From Motacilla alba alba (Eukaryota; Chordata; Aves; Passeriformes; Motacillidae): DNA of 64,000 nt. Positions within the stretch are counted from its first letter, which is position 1; every line of letters starts with the position of its first letter. Below are positions 1 through 12,000 of this stretch, in pieces. The position numbers and the translations under genes are program-made. The notes under the pieces are model-generated. The model saw only the letters and a program-made list of their open reading frames with translations, did no database searches and was not told the origin of the DNA. The stretch is from positions 65,783,801 to 65,847,800 of the forward strand of contig NC_052017.1 of NCBI RefSeq assembly GCF_015832195.1, read 5' to 3'.

Positions 1-640
1 TCCTGCATTCTGGTGGTTTTTTATATTCATTTAGCAGCAACCCGGTTGCAGCATGATCACGTGCCTTCTACTGTCTATCAAAGAGAGTTCTCTGATATTT
101 TTACTGAAAGGGAAGAGAAAGAGATAGTTCACCAAATTCCTCTTTCCTTTTGTGGGGGTTCCCCCAGACTCTTAGCACCACCATTTTTATCTTCTCTCTC
201 CTGATTCTGAAGACCACTGAATATTCAGTGTAACTGACAGCTCTTCTCCACTCCTCTGAGATGGTTTGTCATCTCATATTCTACCTATAAACCAAAAAGG
301 ACCCAAATTACTTTCATCCCAGAAAAATTCTAGAAAGAGCCAGGGGGTGTCTGTGCAATGTCATTCCACATAAGGCATCTTCCCCCACCTTGGAGTCAGT
401 AAAACCAGAGTTATGTTACATGGTGGGAAAAAAAAAAGAATAAAAGATCTGTGGTCAGTTTCCTACCTTACTCTGTTGTCTAGGCTGGAGTTTTAACTTG
501 TACGTCGAACTAAGTTTAGCTCTTTGACTCTTTTCCCATTTCCCTCATTCATCATTTTGTTGCTGGTATGACATGGGTTCCTCCATGCCCATTCCTTCCA
601 CACATTCTGGAATCTCTCAGCATGGAGTTGTAATTGAGAG
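1..640. other. Unassigned noncoding DNA
   Basis: No gene, RNA or repeat family is recognised here. A 63-codon frame near the left edge (13-204) matches nothing I know and has the length expected by chance. The sequence is AT-rich with few CpG. Confidence 0.5.
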
Positions 641-650
641 CAGATGCTAC

Positions 651-858
651 TGATACCTTTTTCTTATCTTAAAAAATTGAGAGCCAGACATGGTCAAAGG
701 ATAGGAGGTTTTACCTTGGTATTTAGCTTGGAATACACTGCAATGCACCTTGGCAAATTGGTGCACCTATAAGGACCCTTATTAAAATACTGAGGTAAAA
801 CCCCTTATCCCTTAACCTTGTCTGGCTCTTAATTTTGTAAGACCAGAAAAAGGTATCA
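651..858. repeat. Long imperfect inverted repeat (foldback/MITE-like)
   Basis: The left arm 651-724 and the reverse complement of the right arm 785-858 align without gaps over 74 positions, with about 63 identities by hand count (85%). Both arms begin TGATACCTTTTTCT and share AGAGCCAGACA and GGTTTTACCT. The 60-bp spacer holds a smaller stem, TGCACC (744-749) against GGTGCA (760-765), so the whole segment could fold back to near its centre. This is the architecture of a nonautonomous DNA transposon or foldback element with long terminal inverted repeats. An AGATG just outside the left arm is partly mirrored outside the right arm, so the true ends may lie a few bases further out. I saw no clear target-site duplication and cannot name a family. 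A transcribed long hairpin is the alternative. Confidence 0.75.
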
Positions 859-929
859 CCATCTATAAGTTGACACACATTGTCCTAAGATATCTTTTGT
901 CTTGTCTTTCCTTCCAACTTTTTTCTGTT

Positions 930-1382
930 TTAGACTAAGAGTATTCTTTTTTGCTGTTCATGGTTTAGAAACAACTTGTATCCACTCTTCCTGAAGTTTG
1001 CTTGCATTTGTTTCCACTTGCTTCCTTTGGTTTGGCAGAAGATGTCCATATGTGCAGGACTCCATATGTTTTCAGAGATAATCTGCTTTTTACTACCAGT
1101 AAGAATAACCTTGAATACATATTGCACTGTCACAGCACATTTTCTATATGAATCAGAAAGTAGAACTGGTGCATTGGAAAAGCAGACCATATTTTTGAAG
1201 GCAAATTCATAAACCCTGCTTTTATGAACAGAGAAAGCTGAGGGATGGGGGTTGGGGATATCACAGGAAAAGAGATGAGTGCTTGTGATCTGAACTCTCT
1301 GTCCTACCAACATCATGTTATGTTGGAGCTGATCCATGGAGAAGTCTCCCTGTAAATGGAGGCTGGGTGCTGAAATGTCCAT
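930..1382 (-). other. 150-codon open frame, probably not a gene
   Basis: This is an uninterrupted minus-strand frame starting at an ATG (1380-1382). The predicted product has no signal peptide, membrane segment, repeat or motif that I recognise, and its composition is unbiased. In AT-rich DNA of this amount, about one frame of this length is expected by chance. A smaller plus-strand frame overlaps it. No promoter or polyadenylation context was identified. It could be an old processed pseudogene or part of an exon, but nothing supports that beyond length. Confidence 0.2.
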
Positions 1383-1491
1383 ACCATTTCAGTGAACTCA
1401 GCGTGAGTGGAACACAGCACAGAACAAGGTCGAAGGAGTGAAATGGCTGTTCCCTTCCACTCCAATCAAGAAAGCCATCAGCTATTCAGGG

Positions 1492-1511
1492 AAAAAAAAA
1501 AAAAAAAAAAA
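1492..1511 (+). repeat. Poly-A tract
   Basis: A run of 20 A follows unique sequence. It may be a retroposon tail, but no recognisable element body precedes it. Confidence 0.8.
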
Positions 1512-2790
1512 GGCAACAACAAAAACCAAACCACAAATCCTAGAATCACTCAGCTGGGAATAAGGGAGGTAAAAAAGAGCATTTCTCTTAAGGACACTTT
1601 CCATTCTATTTATAGCTATAGTTTGTATGATGCTTAACGCTTGACCCACAGGGTTCATAGGTAAGTAAGAAATGAACAGATGTGTGTATTCTAAGTTATA
1701 TTTCATCCATATGTGCAAAATAGTCACAGGAGAGCTACAGAAAACTACACACTTGAGGTAGCAACATTTCTAGCCCAGGAACAACATCTGATTCATGCTA
1801 AGTTTATCCTCTGGCAAATCTTGAGTTTCAATGATGATTCTGTTTGAGTAAAAACTCAGGGCAAAATCCTGAGACATTCAGCATCGGTGGAAACTTTGTC
1901 ACAGACATCATAGGATTCAGGAGTTTAGCATGAGCAAGCATTGCTCTTTAATTGTTTTAATTGTACAATCTTTACAATGCTGTAGTGGTAAAGAAGATGC
2001 AATCTTCCCTCAAAAAAGTTGTACATACATCCTCTCAGCGTGAAAAGGGTGAGAGGAGAATCATGTCTGCTTCAAATTTTGGTGTTCTGGAAGTGTTTCC
2101 TTATTTTTAAGTTCTTGAGTAAAAGGGAAATAAAAAATTTAAAAAAAAAGCCTAACTTTATGCTAATATGGCTTACTCTCTTTTCCCTTTATTTTTTTAA
2201 GTAGTTTTTTATTGTTGTCATCTGAGCTATTGGCTAGGTAATTTTAGAGAAGGGAGGGACCTTGTCTCTGTGGGTGAATTGGACTCACTAAAACATGTTT
2301 CTGCCTGCTAAGTCTTATTGCAAAGGCTTACTGTGTTCTTCTTGATGATACAGCATCCCCTCTACACAGAACTGGAAGAGTACTGACAACAATTTCAGAT
2401 ACACAATTTTTAGGGAAAAAAAAGCCAAAATCGGGCTGTAATATCTGTTATGAGTTTCTCAATTATGCCTACAAACAACTTGAACTACAAAGTAACTTTG
2501 GATTTAGTACCTTTCTTCCCAGGAAAGGTTATCTCCCTTGTGCTCTCAGGGGCAGAGACCCTTAGGGATGTTGTCATAGCAGGTGCCTACACTTGTAGTG
2601 TAAATGGAGATTCCTACCTAGAGCAAATTTCCCTGAACATCTGCTGAAGTCTCCTCTTCACCAACAGAGCAGGCCTACTACTTCAGTTGTATGGGGCAAC
2701 TGCCTCTGATTTATCAGAAGATGTATCCTGGTGTTCCATTACATATGGATAGCAACATTTTTCTAGCCATAAAGCCTAAGAACATGAGTA
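1512..2790. other. Unassigned AT-rich DNA
   Basis: Apart from short A and T runs I see no gene or named repeat. The frames present are under 85 codons and overlap others on the opposite strand. Confidence 0.5.
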
Positions 2791-2792
<2 letters not shown>

Positions 2793-2850
<58 letters not shown>

Positions 2851-2870
2851 ATATATATATATAAATATAA
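2793..2870. repeat. (AT)n microsatellite
   Basis: A nearly pure AT dinucleotide array contains a short internal ATGTATGT interruption. It runs directly into the minisatellite that follows. Such arrays are self-complementary and highly length-variable. Confidence 0.95.
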
Positions 2871-2880
2871 TTTTAATATA

Positions 2881-2947
2881 ATTTCTATTTAAAACAGCTA
2901 TTTATTTAAACAGCTATTTCTATTTAAAACAGTTTCTATTTAAAACA
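2881..2947 (+). repeat. Four-unit minisatellite, 15-19 bp
   Basis: Four adjacent copies of a unit built around TTTCTATTTAAAACAG start at about 2881, 2900, 2916 and 2933. The second copy is shorter and lacks the CTATTTA spacing of the others. The array lies about 10 bp past the AT microsatellite. Confidence 0.85.
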
Positions 2948-3064
2948 AGTGCAATATTTTAGGAAATATTGACCAAACCAAATGTATAACCCATCCATAA
3001 AACTTTTATTTATGCATAAAGCCATGAGTAAAAGGGTGTTTAATTTTACTAGTTAAAGTGATAC

Positions 3065-3144
3065 CTATTACTAAAAAATGCTATCTATTACTAAAAATGC
3101 TACTATTACTACTAGAAATGCTATCTATTACTAAAAAATGCTAT
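3065..3144 (+). repeat. Four-unit 20-bp minisatellite
   Basis: Four tandem 20-bp units of the form CTATTACTAAAAAATGCTAT fill 80 bp. The first (3065-3084) and last (3125-3144) are identical, and the two middle units carry substitutions and a small shift. Identical outer copies suggest recent duplication or conversion. Confidence 0.9.
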
Positions 3145-3149
3145 CACAT

Positions 3150-6100
3150 TCTCTGTTATTTTTTCCATCCCTAAAGACTTGTTTGGCCACTGAAATAATG
3201 ACTTTATGCCCAACAAAAGATGAAGAACCTCTCTGTCCCAGGTCACTTCCTCCAATCAAACCCAGGTCTGTAACAGGGTTGAAATTTGTTACCACATGCC
3301 TGATCTTTACAGGCCTGTGTAAAAGACAAGGTGGATAAACTGTAGCAGCCAGACAGGCTGTAACATCTTAAGAAAAATACCAAAGAAGCAGATTCAGCAA
3401 AAGAGGTCTAAACACGAAGAATTAATTATATCCTGTACCCTTCCAAGTGGTCCTGCCCTATTGAGACTGAGAAAAATGAGTGGTGAAGATGCTGAAGCCT
3501 GTACTTTTGAGCATGTGAAGACTATGCTGTGACTAGAACAAGGGTCATGCATTCTCAAAGTCAGTTCAATTAAGCACAACTCCAGTCTCAGTTCCTTGGA
3601 CCCACCAATTAAATTGCAGCCAAAAATGTTGCCCATTTGCCCCACAGAGGACTGAGTGTATTTATAGTCCCCAAATGCCTACGGTCTAATCAAAACTGTC
3701 ACATAACAAGAAGCCAGCCAAGAAACTCAGACAGTTTGGTTAATGAGACAAAGAGCAGCTTCGTATTCATTCCCTCCTAAACAAAGATCTGAGGAAAGGG
3801 TAGGGACTGGTGGGGGAGAGAGACTACAAGTACAGCAGGCCCAAAGAGAAGGGCACAAGCAGACAGTCAATTAGGCAATGCATCCAAGCCTGATCTGAAG
3901 GCTCATGGCAAACAGAGCAGCCATTCATGCACTGTGACATGCAGGTCAATAGAAGAAATCACATGCTTGCCTGGAACTTATGGATGTGTCCGTGAAGCAG
4001 CACGTGGCAACATATGATGGAACTCAACTCCTGATCGCAGCCTACAGTGAAAAAATGAAAAACATCTGTGAATTTTTTCCCATTAAAAAAATTATTCTTT
4101 TTTAATTCAAAATACAAATTTCCCCCCCCAGTGAATAATTATCAGTAATTTTAAAGAACTCGGCGTGTATTGTACTCCATATCTGAATCATTTATCTTTC
4201 TGATTATCTGACAATTTTTATCTGCCAAGAAAACATATCAAGGTCCTCAACAAAAACCATAGATGTTTACTATTCTTATGCACAAGATAAATGCATTTTC
4301 TGTTTCAAGGCACACACTGATCAAAAGAAAAGCTAGAAAATATTTTTTCTTCCTATTGGGTGCTACTTCCTGTTCAGCCAGATGCATTATCTTGTTTGCA
4401 TTCTCTGTTTCTGAAGCATCTGCTAGCAGTTACTGTCAGAAACCTGATAATGACCATGGTCGTCCAGTAGTTTTAGCTGGTGGATCCTGTGTTCTGAGCA
4501 AATTGCAGATATGGCTTTCACTAACTTAAGCAACACGTGCCAGCCAGCACAGCAGAAGAGTTTGACCTCTGTTTTCTACAAGGACAAGATTGAGCCTATC
4601 TATGACAGATCAGAAAGCCACAAAATGGAAGGAATCCAGGCTAAAGGTTTTCCAACAAATAATCACACTGAGCTCCAACAAGGGCTTGTATCTTATTTTT
4701 TGAGAGCTAAGCCTTTTAGCTCACTAGCAAGTTTGGGCAAAGAGATTGCTCACAGGCCAAGACCTAAGAGCTTACAAACAGTTCTGCAACCCCAAGCTTG
4801 TCTAGAAGCTGTGTTAAAATGTAATAAAAAAAAAAAAAAAGAAGAAGAAGACGGAAAGAAATATAAGCTAGCACTCTCCTGGCAGGGTTTTGGAAGCATT
4901 CGTAATGTTGGCAGAGCAAGGAGCTGTTGAGTTGTACCATTGTCTTTAGGAGGTGAGGTAGAAAGGGATTTCTTCACCACACCCTTTTTTCAGGTGTCTA
5001 GTCAGTGTTTGATGCCAAAAGACAAAGCAAAGAAAATTAGAAGAAATACCAGCATGAAGCATCAGTTTTAAGAAGGGAAGATTTTCTCATATATTTGTTT
5101 TTCCTAACAATATCTTGGAGGGAAAGCAATCAAAACTCCAGTGTATCCCAAGAATCATATTTTCTGCCAATATGATATGAAAGCAAGAAAAATAAACATG
5201 AGGAGAACAAATGAGCTGGTTGGTTAAATGTGGTCACAAAACAGTGTGTTAACAGGGCAGGGAGGGGAGGGAGAAGAGCAAAGACGCAGTGTCACCTAAT
5301 TTGTTAAATCTGTGAGAATCTTGCTTTGGAAACAGTTCTGTTACATCTGCCTTGTAATCTCCAAAGACTAAAAGGGCAACACAGGCAATTTTAGGATTGC
5401 TGGTACAAAAACTTCCTCAAATAAGGAATACGAGTAACTGTGCCTTTCATTCAAGTCTAGAGGAGCCCTCAAAAGCTATAAATAATTTGTGCAAGCCTCT
5501 TATCATCCTGAAATACATGTGATTAGAAATCTGCTAGAACTAAGCTGCCAGAGGCAGCAGTCCCGTTACATACTGTTGGCCTGTATGTCTGATACGTGAC
5601 ATTTTCCTAAATCCTGTCAGGGATAATCTGTCACATAACCATCTTTTAGATTATACTTTGAGACTCTGGTCTTTTAGTACAAATATAAATATGCTTAAAT
5701 TATTATGCTGCCCATTAGGAAGATGATTACTGTTCTCGTACAGAGGAAAATATTAGCAGATAACCAAATACATTCTAAACACCAGAGCAATGTATCAGGG
5801 GTGAACAGAACCACAAATCAGCCAAAAGGCTTAGACACAGGAGTGGCAATGACCTAAACAGATTTTGTCTCCTCTGCTTGTATTCAGGAAATCCAGGTTT
5901 GCTTTTCCACTTATTGATGATATATAGATCTAATGGAAGGGCAATACACTTTAGTATCTGTGCCACAAACTGGTCTCCAGGAAATATCCAGATAATGTAG
6001 TATTTTCTACTGAAGTCATAGGATACTCCTGAATGCTGTTATTTCATTTAATGTAAAATGGTAATGCCTTTCAATTAGTTTCTTTCCAATACTTTCATTA

Positions 6101-6470
6101 CGTCCTGCTCCAAATCAACTAGTTTTCATTCAGTTTTGCATGCTGTGATATGCAGGTGGAATTTGTCTTGAATTAATCTGAAGCCCAAAGTCTTCTGATT
6201 CTGATTTTTTTCTGCATGAATAAAAAATGCACACTGGGTTTTGGCATGGAAGAAACTGGCCACTGGAAATATTGCTAAATAGCTCAACAGCAGAATTGTT
6301 CAAAGGCTAGCAACTTGAAGATTATAGCAATGATGAGGAAGTTACATATTCTATAGTGAAATATTTAATTTTGCTTTATTGATAGACAAAAGGCATTGGA
6401 TTTCAGTAGTATGAACACATTATGTAGGGCAAGCAGGAGTCCCAGTGGGACACACTGGGATTCCACTGAA
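3150..6470. other. Unassigned noncoding DNA
   Basis: No gene or named repeat is recognised in this stretch. A 139-codon frame at 4511-4930 includes translated A-run codons near 4826-4841 and has a competing minus-strand frame, so I treat it as chance. There is a short GAA repeat near 4840. Confidence 0.5.
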
Positions 6471-6479
6471 CCTATTCTG

Positions 6480-6730
6480 CAACATCTGTTGTTCAACCTA
6501 CTCATGGATGATTTGGAAGACAGGGTCAACAATGAGGTGACTAAGATTGGGGTTGATACAAAGTGATCTGTGGTCATCAAACTGACTGTGAACAGCTGCA
6601 GACAGATACCATGGCATTGGGTGCCTGGGTAGAAAAATGGCAGATGGAATGCTTTGTTGATAAGTCCGAAATAACGCATATGGGAAAAACATATGCCACT
6701 GTACATAACTGTGCTCTGTCTGTGCATCTG
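6480..6730 (+). mobile_element. Old CR1-family LINE fragment (reverse transcriptase region)
   Basis: The plus strand follows the CR1 ORF2 layout just after the catalytic box. It reads through a 'LLMDDLEDRVNNEVTKI' type stretch (about 6497-6549) and then a frame containing DCEQLQTD and WVEKWQMECFVDKSE (about 6585-6670). In the family this is the DCEELQxDL...W..KWQMxFNxDKC block of the polymerase C-terminal part. The frame is broken and diverged, and no 3' tail is visible, so this is a dead, truncated internal fragment of an ancient CR1-type element. Both ends are approximate. Confidence 0.75.
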
Positions 6731-6799
6731 CTTCTGGATAACCAACATCTCAGGAAGATGTGGGAAAGCTGGAACAGTAGGGACAAAAGCAGTACAGAT

Positions 6800-8530
6800 G
6801 ATCAGAAGTATGAGATTTCTTCCTTAGAGACTGAATAATCTGGGACATGTGAAAGAGACACCTAAAGTGTTAAAGATCATAAAATCATGAATGTCATGAA
6901 GAAAATTATCATAGATTATTTTCCTTTCAAGTTATGTGTATATATGTGTGTGCCTATTATTTTCCTAACCTAGGGATCACAACTGGTAGCAACAGGAATA
7001 AGGTTTAGAACAAATGAAAGTTCTTCTTCTCCGGAGACAAGGTTTTATCAATGGGATGCTTGGGATGTCAAATGTATAAATGAGTTCAAAACATCCTTAG
7101 ACACAACTCATGAAGGAAAGGTCCACTGGGACATTCAAAACATAAAGACAGAAATACAACACCCAGCTCAGGAAGGTCAGGTTTTCAGGCATGGAAGGCC
7201 TTGCCAGAAGCAGCATCACTCTGTGTTTGCCCTGCTGACACCCTTGCTCCCCAGGCTCTTCTTACCGACCACAGTCAGAGACCCTTGGGCTTTTATTGCA
7301 ACAGAGGAGAAAGTCTGCATTAACATGCCCCTGAGGAACTTAGAATCATTCTGAAGTGAAACTAAAATGCTGGATTTTTTATATTTTTTTAGGAGATCAA
7401 CTCGGGATTTCTCATTGTATTGCCCATATTTATTGCATTCACCACTTTTAATAATTATATTTGTAGTTTAATCCTCTGTTTTACTAAATACCCTCCCAAG
7501 CACTCCAGGTCTTTGAATGCAAAACAAGCTATACACAAGTAAGCCAGGAGTGGACACGCTTGGTTGGCTGGTTGTTTAATTAGAAACTGAAGCAAAAGGC
7601 ATCCTGCCTCAGGGAGACAACCGGGCTGCAGATTGTGACACTGCCATAGCCTTGCTCTGTCTCTCTTTAGCCTTAAGCAAATCTGATCTTGGGCATCCTG
7701 ACCCTGACTAATTGCACACTGTTTCCTGTGATGCTGTGAAGCTCCTTCCACCCATTGCTGGACTATTAAGCTTCTCTGCTCTGTCTGGTAATTAAGCAGC
7801 AGAATGCCAAACACTTTTTTTGTTGCTGTTGTTTTGGGGTGGTTATTTTTGCATCCTTCTTCCCTCCTCCTCCTCCTCCTCCTCCCCAGTTCCCTTCTAT
7901 ACAAAGGCCAGTTGAATGCTTTGTCATTTTGTTACACTGTTGAGGGGCAAAGACACATCATATCACCTTTCAAAAGATGAGGAAGGTGATAAATGCACTA
8001 ACTTGAGAGGCAAAGTGTCAGGACGCTAATGAAAATCTCTAGTGACTAGACAGCAAGAAAAACCTCATTTTAAGAGACTCTGTAAAAGAAGAAAACTTTT
8101 TCAGCCTATGCAAATGTCAAGTCTAAAGTACACTGGTCTAATGCAGCAGCATATTTTTCTGTCAGGAACAAAAGGCTAGGCATTATAGGGAGTCATTTGC
8201 AAGTAACTATGTAAGCAAGTTTAAGTGTCATCCATAAAATACATGAGTTACAAGTCTCTTCTAGGTCATATCCTGGCATCTAGATTTACAAAAAAATAAC
8301 GTGGCCTATATTAAAAGACTTGTTTTTCAGATTTTTTTTAAATTTAATAGGAACTGTGTGTGAGAATGACATGCATTTTTGATTTTCTAATGAAAATGGA
8401 GACTAAAATAATTCATCACAATTTTAGCAGCCATAAAGGCTTCACTGGGTCATCATATTAGTTTATTAGATAAAATTAAACAAAAAAATACTTTAAATTA
8501 ATTATAACCAGCTTGCAAAATAACAAGTAT
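6800..8530. other. Unassigned noncoding DNA with a 149-codon chance frame
   Basis: A minus-strand frame at 7455-7904 reaches 149 codons. Its start is the translation of a CTC trinucleotide repeat (an arginine run) and the rest shows no family features, so I do not call it a gene. Nothing else is recognised. Confidence 0.5.
7863..7885. repeat. (CTC)n trinucleotide repeat
   Basis: A short CTC array of about seven units sits inside a pyrimidine-rich stretch. Confidence 0.85.
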
Positions 8531-8539
8531 ATTGTATAT

Positions 8540-8680
8540 GGGAAAAGTAGCTCTATCTGATGTGCACCCGCCAGCGTGTATAACACGGTCATTATTTGTC
8601 CTGTCCCTTTGAAAATCATTTTATTGGAATGTATCAGTTAAACTAAAACACATGACCCTCCTTCTTGTGACATGAAAGAA
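8540..8680. promoter_or_regulatory. Candidate conserved noncoding element
   Basis: This stretch keeps three CpG within about 25 bp (8569-8590), although the window is CpG-poor. Just after come a TCF-like CCTTTGAA (8606-8613) and a TEAD-like GGAATGT (8626-8632). No repeat or frame explains it. The call rests on texture and short motifs only, and cross-species alignment is needed. Confidence 0.25.
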
Positions 8681-8689
8681 ACCACTGAA

Positions 8690-10950
8690 GAGAAGAGTCT
8701 TTTTTTTTCCTCCCTTCTACTCATGAGAACTTTCTGAGAAAAAAAGTAGCTTCAAGGATTTTTATCAGTGTCTGTGTAATGACTAGTGCATCACATGCAT
8801 CCTGAACCATTAGCTGCCTACATCTGAAAGAATTTGCTCAACATTTAGGAATTCACTTAATGAAAGGCTGGCCTATTAAGCTCTGCTAGCTTTGGAAGTT
8901 GATTGAGCCTTTCTTTTCAACTTCCTGCACTGTTGTAAATGATGCTATGCAGTGCCCTCATGTGATCTATTCTAGACAACAAGTTTGCTTTGTAACACCA
9001 AAATAATGCAAGTACCAGGTGATACATTTCTGATCGGAGATGCAACTATATGGTACAAGACTCTTCACAAATCTCTGTATGAAGTCACAAATTTAAAAAG
9101 CAGCAGCTCCAAAAAGCATCTATTTATATTCTGGGGAGATAAAGAACCAACACTTCTCTCATATATCCACATGACTTCTGAATCAATAATTTGATAAAAA
9201 ATAGAAAATCAGTAAAAGGCCAAGAGTCAGTGGATGATATTTATTCTCTCACACTACTGAAGCCAACAAAGACCAGAATTAGGTCCCCTAAGTACTAGTC
9301 TGTAATTTTTGGCTGAAAGATGAATTTGCTTTTTAAATGGCTCAACACTCCTGACATTTCAAGACCATTGTGAAGGGGGCTGAGAGAGCAGTGTGCTCTG
9401 CACCAAGTAGGCGCTGCTGCCTCCCGACCCTTGTTGATTAATGTAAATGCCTGATGTGAGGGAACACATAGCAGGATGGCCTTTAAGGAAGAAGCTACTG
9501 TGGGAGGACGTACCAGAAGGTGAGCCCACTGGCTCGTGGAGCACTCACCTGCATCCCAAACACAACAGTATTGTAAAATTTATGGGATGAACAAGACATG
9601 TTCTCTCAGAATTGCAGAGAAACAGGTTTCTTTTCTATGACCTCATTTTCTCTTCATGGTGACTGTAAGCACCACTAAACACTGTCAGACAGGCAGCACT
9701 GGAGACTGGAATTGCTAACAAAAGGAGTTTAATCTTATTTTGGGATTTACAGGCAGAGTGCCTATGAATGAGGATGGGACTTGGCTCTATTTCCATGGGA
9801 TAGGTAAAGCACAGGGAAAACCAAGAAAGAGTTATTCTCCTTTTGAGGCTTGGGAAAAGAGTTGTGTCACATGAATTTGGCACAGGGTCCCTCAACAAGA
9901 TGTCTGATGAATAGCTTATGAAATTACATTTATGAAATTAAATTTAATTTTAGAACAAAACTACAGACAGCATGAATTGCAGTTAATTTTTCTTCAGGCT
10001 CCAAGGACTGAGGGGTTGGGTTTTTTGGTTTTCTTTTTTGTTTCCTAAACTGATTACCTACTTAACTCCTCAAATAATTATCCCTGATCACTTTGATCTA
10101 CAGTTTCTAGTGAAATAACACCTTCTTCTTGGGGGGCAGGTTGCCAGCTTCCTCCAAATGAAAGGCCTGGATTTATGAAGTCATTTCTTGATGATCTCAC
10201 TAATTATCTTCTTGTCTCTGATCTTCCCTTTTGGGTAAGGTTATTGGGAAAGCTGAGTAAGGTAACTGTAGTCTCAGGACAAATTTATCCTCATCTATTG
10301 TGTATCTTGCCTTTAAGAATTGATGCAGCACAGACCTTAACACACCCTATGGGGAAGAGCTCAACACAATGACAGACAGGAGATGGGGCAAACATAGATA
10401 TTTACGTACAGGCAAATCATAGCTCTTTTACCAACGATCAGGAGATTTTCTTTCACATTATGTGTGAGTTTGGTGTGGAACAATGTCATACTGATCCTGA
10501 ATTGTTCTGCATCTCTAATTCAAAATAAGTCAATAAAGTACCCATTGGTGCTTGTTCCAACATCTCCAGAAGGAGGGCTTCTCCAAGGGAAATTCCTTTG
10601 AGCATATAAAAGACCAATGATAATGGAGATAAGACCTTATAGTATGCTTGTGTTACCAGAGTCTAGCTGACAGTAGAATACAGAAGTTGCTTGTCATGAA
10701 ATCCATTTTTCACGACTCCCACTCTGGCTCTGTCAACAAACACCCAGCCAGGACAAAAATAAGTGGCTAAAAATAGTGCCAGCAGCCATAATGGTTGGAA
10801 TTGGACACTGGAGGGAGACACAGTTGCATAGACTAACCCAAAGACACTCTTGTCCTTTCTTGCATGAGTACTGAGTGCATGCCCTAAGAATGATGCATTG
10901 AAACCCTAGCTGATCTGCCTTGATTCCTCATTCTCCACATGAGCAAGGAG
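8690..10950. other. Unassigned noncoding DNA
   Basis: No gene, RNA or repeat family is recognised. The frames are 61-87 codons long and overlap nothing informative. Confidence 0.5.
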
Positions 10951-10959
10951 GGAAAGAGA

Positions 10960-11270
10960 AAAAGAAAGCCTGGGCCAGTTAATGAATCATAAAGCCCTAC
11001 TCTTTGTTGTTGTTGGAGGAGGAGTTTGAAGTTCCTGTATAAAGCCTGCAGGAATTCATCACCAATGGTGTGGAACTGTTTTTCGAATCAAACCCTGAGA
11101 GCCCATAATGATTTGCATTCATGTAAACACCTACATTTTTTTGTTAACTGAACTGATTTAACTGCTAATTAAAACTAGTCAGTAAGCACAACGCAAAATT
11201 AATTAAACCATTTAGTCAGTAGATGCAAATGAGGCAAAGTTATGGCTTGGACACAATGAAAAGAAGTACA
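10960..11270. promoter_or_regulatory. Candidate enhancer-like element with two POU octamers
   Basis: A perfect POU octamer occurs in both orientations, ATTTGCAT at 11111-11118 and ATGCAAAT at 11223-11230. Between and beside them lie a forkhead-like GTAAACA (11123-11129), a homeodomain core TAATTA (11166-11171) and TTAATTAA (11199-11206). Such clusters are common in developmental enhancers of vertebrate gene deserts. No coding frame or repeat explains the segment. Conservation cannot be seen from one sequence, so function is inference. Confidence 0.35.
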
Positions 11271-11279
11271 AGTACTACT

Positions 11280-12000
11280 CATCATCTGGCAAAATAGTTC
11301 TTGAGGTAAATACTTTCCCCAGAGATGATGTAAAGGAATAAAAAAAATCACACTGCTGACTACATATGATATTTTATAGATAAAATGTGCAGGAATCCAA
11401 CTTCTTCTCTTTGAAACAGTGATGAAATGGACTCAGTGGATTTTAGAAATGCTCTCCCTTACAAGAAATATTTCATAGTAAGGTCTGGATCCCAGCTCAA
11501 TCTACACAGGCATGCAAAGTTGCTCCTGTCCGACACTGACAAGTGTTTTGCCTCAACCTGGACCTTATATTTTTGACAGATATTTTTATAGCTTTACATT
11601 TTCTCATGGGGCAAGTGTCTTCTTGGTGAACTATATTGTGTGATGATAAGTGGAAGAAGTATCATCTCAGAGAAAAAAACAGAAATGTGTGCCTCTGTCT
11701 GCAATATCTCTGCATTCTGCCTCCTCTTTTCACAGGACTCATGTGTCTCACAACCCTAATTGTACTTATTTCACTAAGATCCTGGGACAGCGACAAACAC
11801 AGTTACCCACCTTGTGTAAACTGTGAACTGAAATAGCTTAAAGAAAAAAAAATTAGAGCAAAGAAAAAGAACCAAGATGCACAAAGGTGTGGTCTATCTG
11901 CTAATCATGTGTGAAAGACTGAACCCAGGAACAAGTCCAGTCCTCATGAGTCACTGGGATGCCTGTGAGGTGCTTGGCAGTGCTCAGGAGAGTTTCCTTA
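11280..12000. other. Unassigned noncoding DNA
   Basis: No gene or named repeat is seen. A 66-codon frame (11636-11836) has no recognised features. Confidence 0.5.

Noticed and set aside
7455..7904. 149-codon minus frame with an arginine-rich start
   Set aside because: The arginine run is the CTC repeat. The rest has no family features and the length fits chance.
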